From Erythrobacter colymbi (GTDB taxonomy: Bacteria; Pseudomonadota; Alphaproteobacteria; Sphingomonadales; Sphingomonadaceae), in NCBI RefSeq assembly GCF_002155685.1, contig NZ_MUYK01000005.1, forward strand, positions 186,001-250,000: a DNA stretch of 64,000 nucleotides. Direction: 5' to 3'. The translations under genes and the position numbers were made by a program. The notes beneath the pieces are model-generated. The model had not been told where the DNA came from and did not search any database. It saw only the letters and a list, made by a program, of their open reading frames with translations. Shown in pieces: positions 63,221-64,000 of this stretch. The stretch's first letter is position 1, and every line of letters starts with the position of its first letter.

Positions 63221-64000
63221 CGTCCCCGCGGAACGCCTTCGCACTGGCGAGACAATGCGAGGGCAGGATCGCCAGCCCGCCATTGCCCTCTTTCGCGCGG
63301 CTCAGCAGGTCGAGCGTTTCGCGGTAACGCCGCGTATCGCCCAGCAGTGCGGTGGTGAGGCGCGGTGGCGGGCGGCGCTCGGCAATCGAGCGGCCCGACC
63401 ACACCGCGTCCGCCGCAAGCAGCACCGGCTGCCCCGTCTCCGTCGTGAGGGCCAGCCCCCAGTGCCCGGCGCAGTGCCCCGGAAGCTCGACCGCGAGCAG
63501 CGAGCCGTCACCCAGAATGTCGCGGCCTTCGGTGAAGGGCGCAAAGGCGGAAGGAAGCGGACGCGCCGGGCAATCCTCGAAGAAGCGCGCCTGCGCATCG
63601 ACCGCGGGCGGCACCAGCGCATCGAGCATCCCGCGCCGCACCCGCGCGATCCGCCCGCCGCGCCGCAAGGCCTCCAGCCCGGCGCGCGCGCAATAGACCG
63701 GGCGGTCCGCCAGATGCGCTATCCCCGCCACGTGGTCGCCGTGGAAATGCGAGATGATCGTGCCCGCAATGTCGCCATCGGCAATGTCATGCGCGGCGAG
63801 CCACGCCTGCCACGCCTCGGCCGCGCCGATCCGCACAGGCGTCGTCCAGCGGTAGAACCGCTCGGGGAAGGGGCGCGTCGCCACGATGAAGGCGGGGTCG
63901 TAGCCGGTGTCGAACAGGAACACCCCCCGCTCCGGATGGCGGATCACGCCGACCAGCGAGGGGAACTCCACCGCGCACAGGCTCCCGCCACCGATGGTCA
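63210..64000 (-). CDS. metallo-beta-lactamase fold hydrolase (5' end outside window)
   Basis: At least 263 codons, open at the window edge: the frame continues upstream of a GTG at 63971 with TIGGGSLCAVEFPSLVGV, so the true start is outside. Zinc motif HFHGDH in IISHFHGDHVAGIAHL, then ELPGHCAGHWGLAL, LLAADAVWSG and ILPSHCLAS near the end. A lactonase- or thioesterase-like hydrolase; overlaps the adenylate-forming gene by 11 bases. Confidence 0.88.
   Translation of the reverse strand, partial: TIGGGSLCAVEFPSLVGVIRHPERGVFLFDTGYDPAFIVATRPFPERFYRWTTPVRIGAAEAWQAWLAAHDIADGDIAGTIISHFHGDHVAGIAHLADRPVYCARAGLEALRRGGRIARVRRGMLDALVPPAVDAQARFFEDCPARPLPSAFAPFTEGRDILGDGSLLAVELPGHCAGHWGLALTTETGQPVLLAADAVWSGRSIAERRPPPRLTTALLGDTRRYRETLDLLSRAKEGNGGLAILPSHCLASAKAFRGDDER

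Overview
The window looks like a chromosomal segment of a high-GC alphaproteobacterium of the order Sphingomonadales, most likely Erythrobacteraceae or a close relative. The signs are a MipZ division ATPase, a Caulobacter-type TonB-dependent receptor followed by SapC, JmjC-like and tryptophan-halogenase genes, a CIRCE-controlled groESL operon, alphaproteobacterial CsgH, and several secreted proteins of a kind I associate with sphingomonads. No species can be named from this sequence alone.

Layout. 1-4.7 kb: the start of rpoB (leftward, cut by the edge), a PRMT-like methyltransferase, a tiny secreted peptide with DUF2975 and Xre-type genes, PsiE, then rplJ-rplL (rightward). The usual rplJL-rpoB order is therefore broken up. 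4.8-16 kb: a PEGA-like lipoprotein between two near-identical terminators, then a curli (functional amyloid) locus: csgF, csgG, three very long curlin proteins (669, 544 and 460 aa), a shorter curlin (possible nucleator), an unrecognised secreted protein, csgH, and a convergent Pro/Ala-rich membrane-anchored protein. 16-20.8 kb: MATE exporter, MscS channel, groES-groEL. 20.9-22.7 kb: a pocket of different base composition with a SUFU-domain gene, an orphan ORF, and a 41-bp copy of the glpX 3' end. 22.7-27.4 kb: glpX, two paralogous secreted proteins, hom, another secreted protein. 27.8-31.7 kb: tonB, exbB and four exbD-like genes, the last lacking the proton-carrying Asp. 31.7-42.4 kb: ligase-associated DEXH helicase, DUF2059 protein, an HPD-less J-like protein coupled to an HscC-type Hsp70, phosphomannomutase/phosphoglucomutase, a J protein coupled to mipZ, panC, tRNA-Gly. 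42.5-58.4 kb: a sugar utilisation locus. 58.4-59.8 kb: rluE and rlmJ. 59.8-64 kb: an overlapping four-gene unit (Rieske oxygenase, ATP-grasp, adenylate-forming enzyme, MBL hydrolase) that looks like an undescribed small-molecule pathway.

How the genes work together. The curli block supplies its own outer-membrane pore (CsgG), surface tether (CsgF), fibre subunits and amyloid inhibitor (CsgH), but no CsgE or CsgD is visible. The sugar locus can be read as follows: the TonB-dependent receptor imports an alpha-galactoside or arabinopyranoside, the GH27 enzyme splits it, the mutarotase and FucP-like permease prepare and import the sugar, and a galactose/arabinose 1-dehydrogenase, an IlvD/Edd-type dehydratase and an FAH-superfamily enzyme oxidise it without phosphorylation, under a FadR-type GntR regulator. 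A lactonase and the terminal semialdehyde dehydrogenase are not in the window. All functions are inferred from sequence motifs read by eye; no database search was run.
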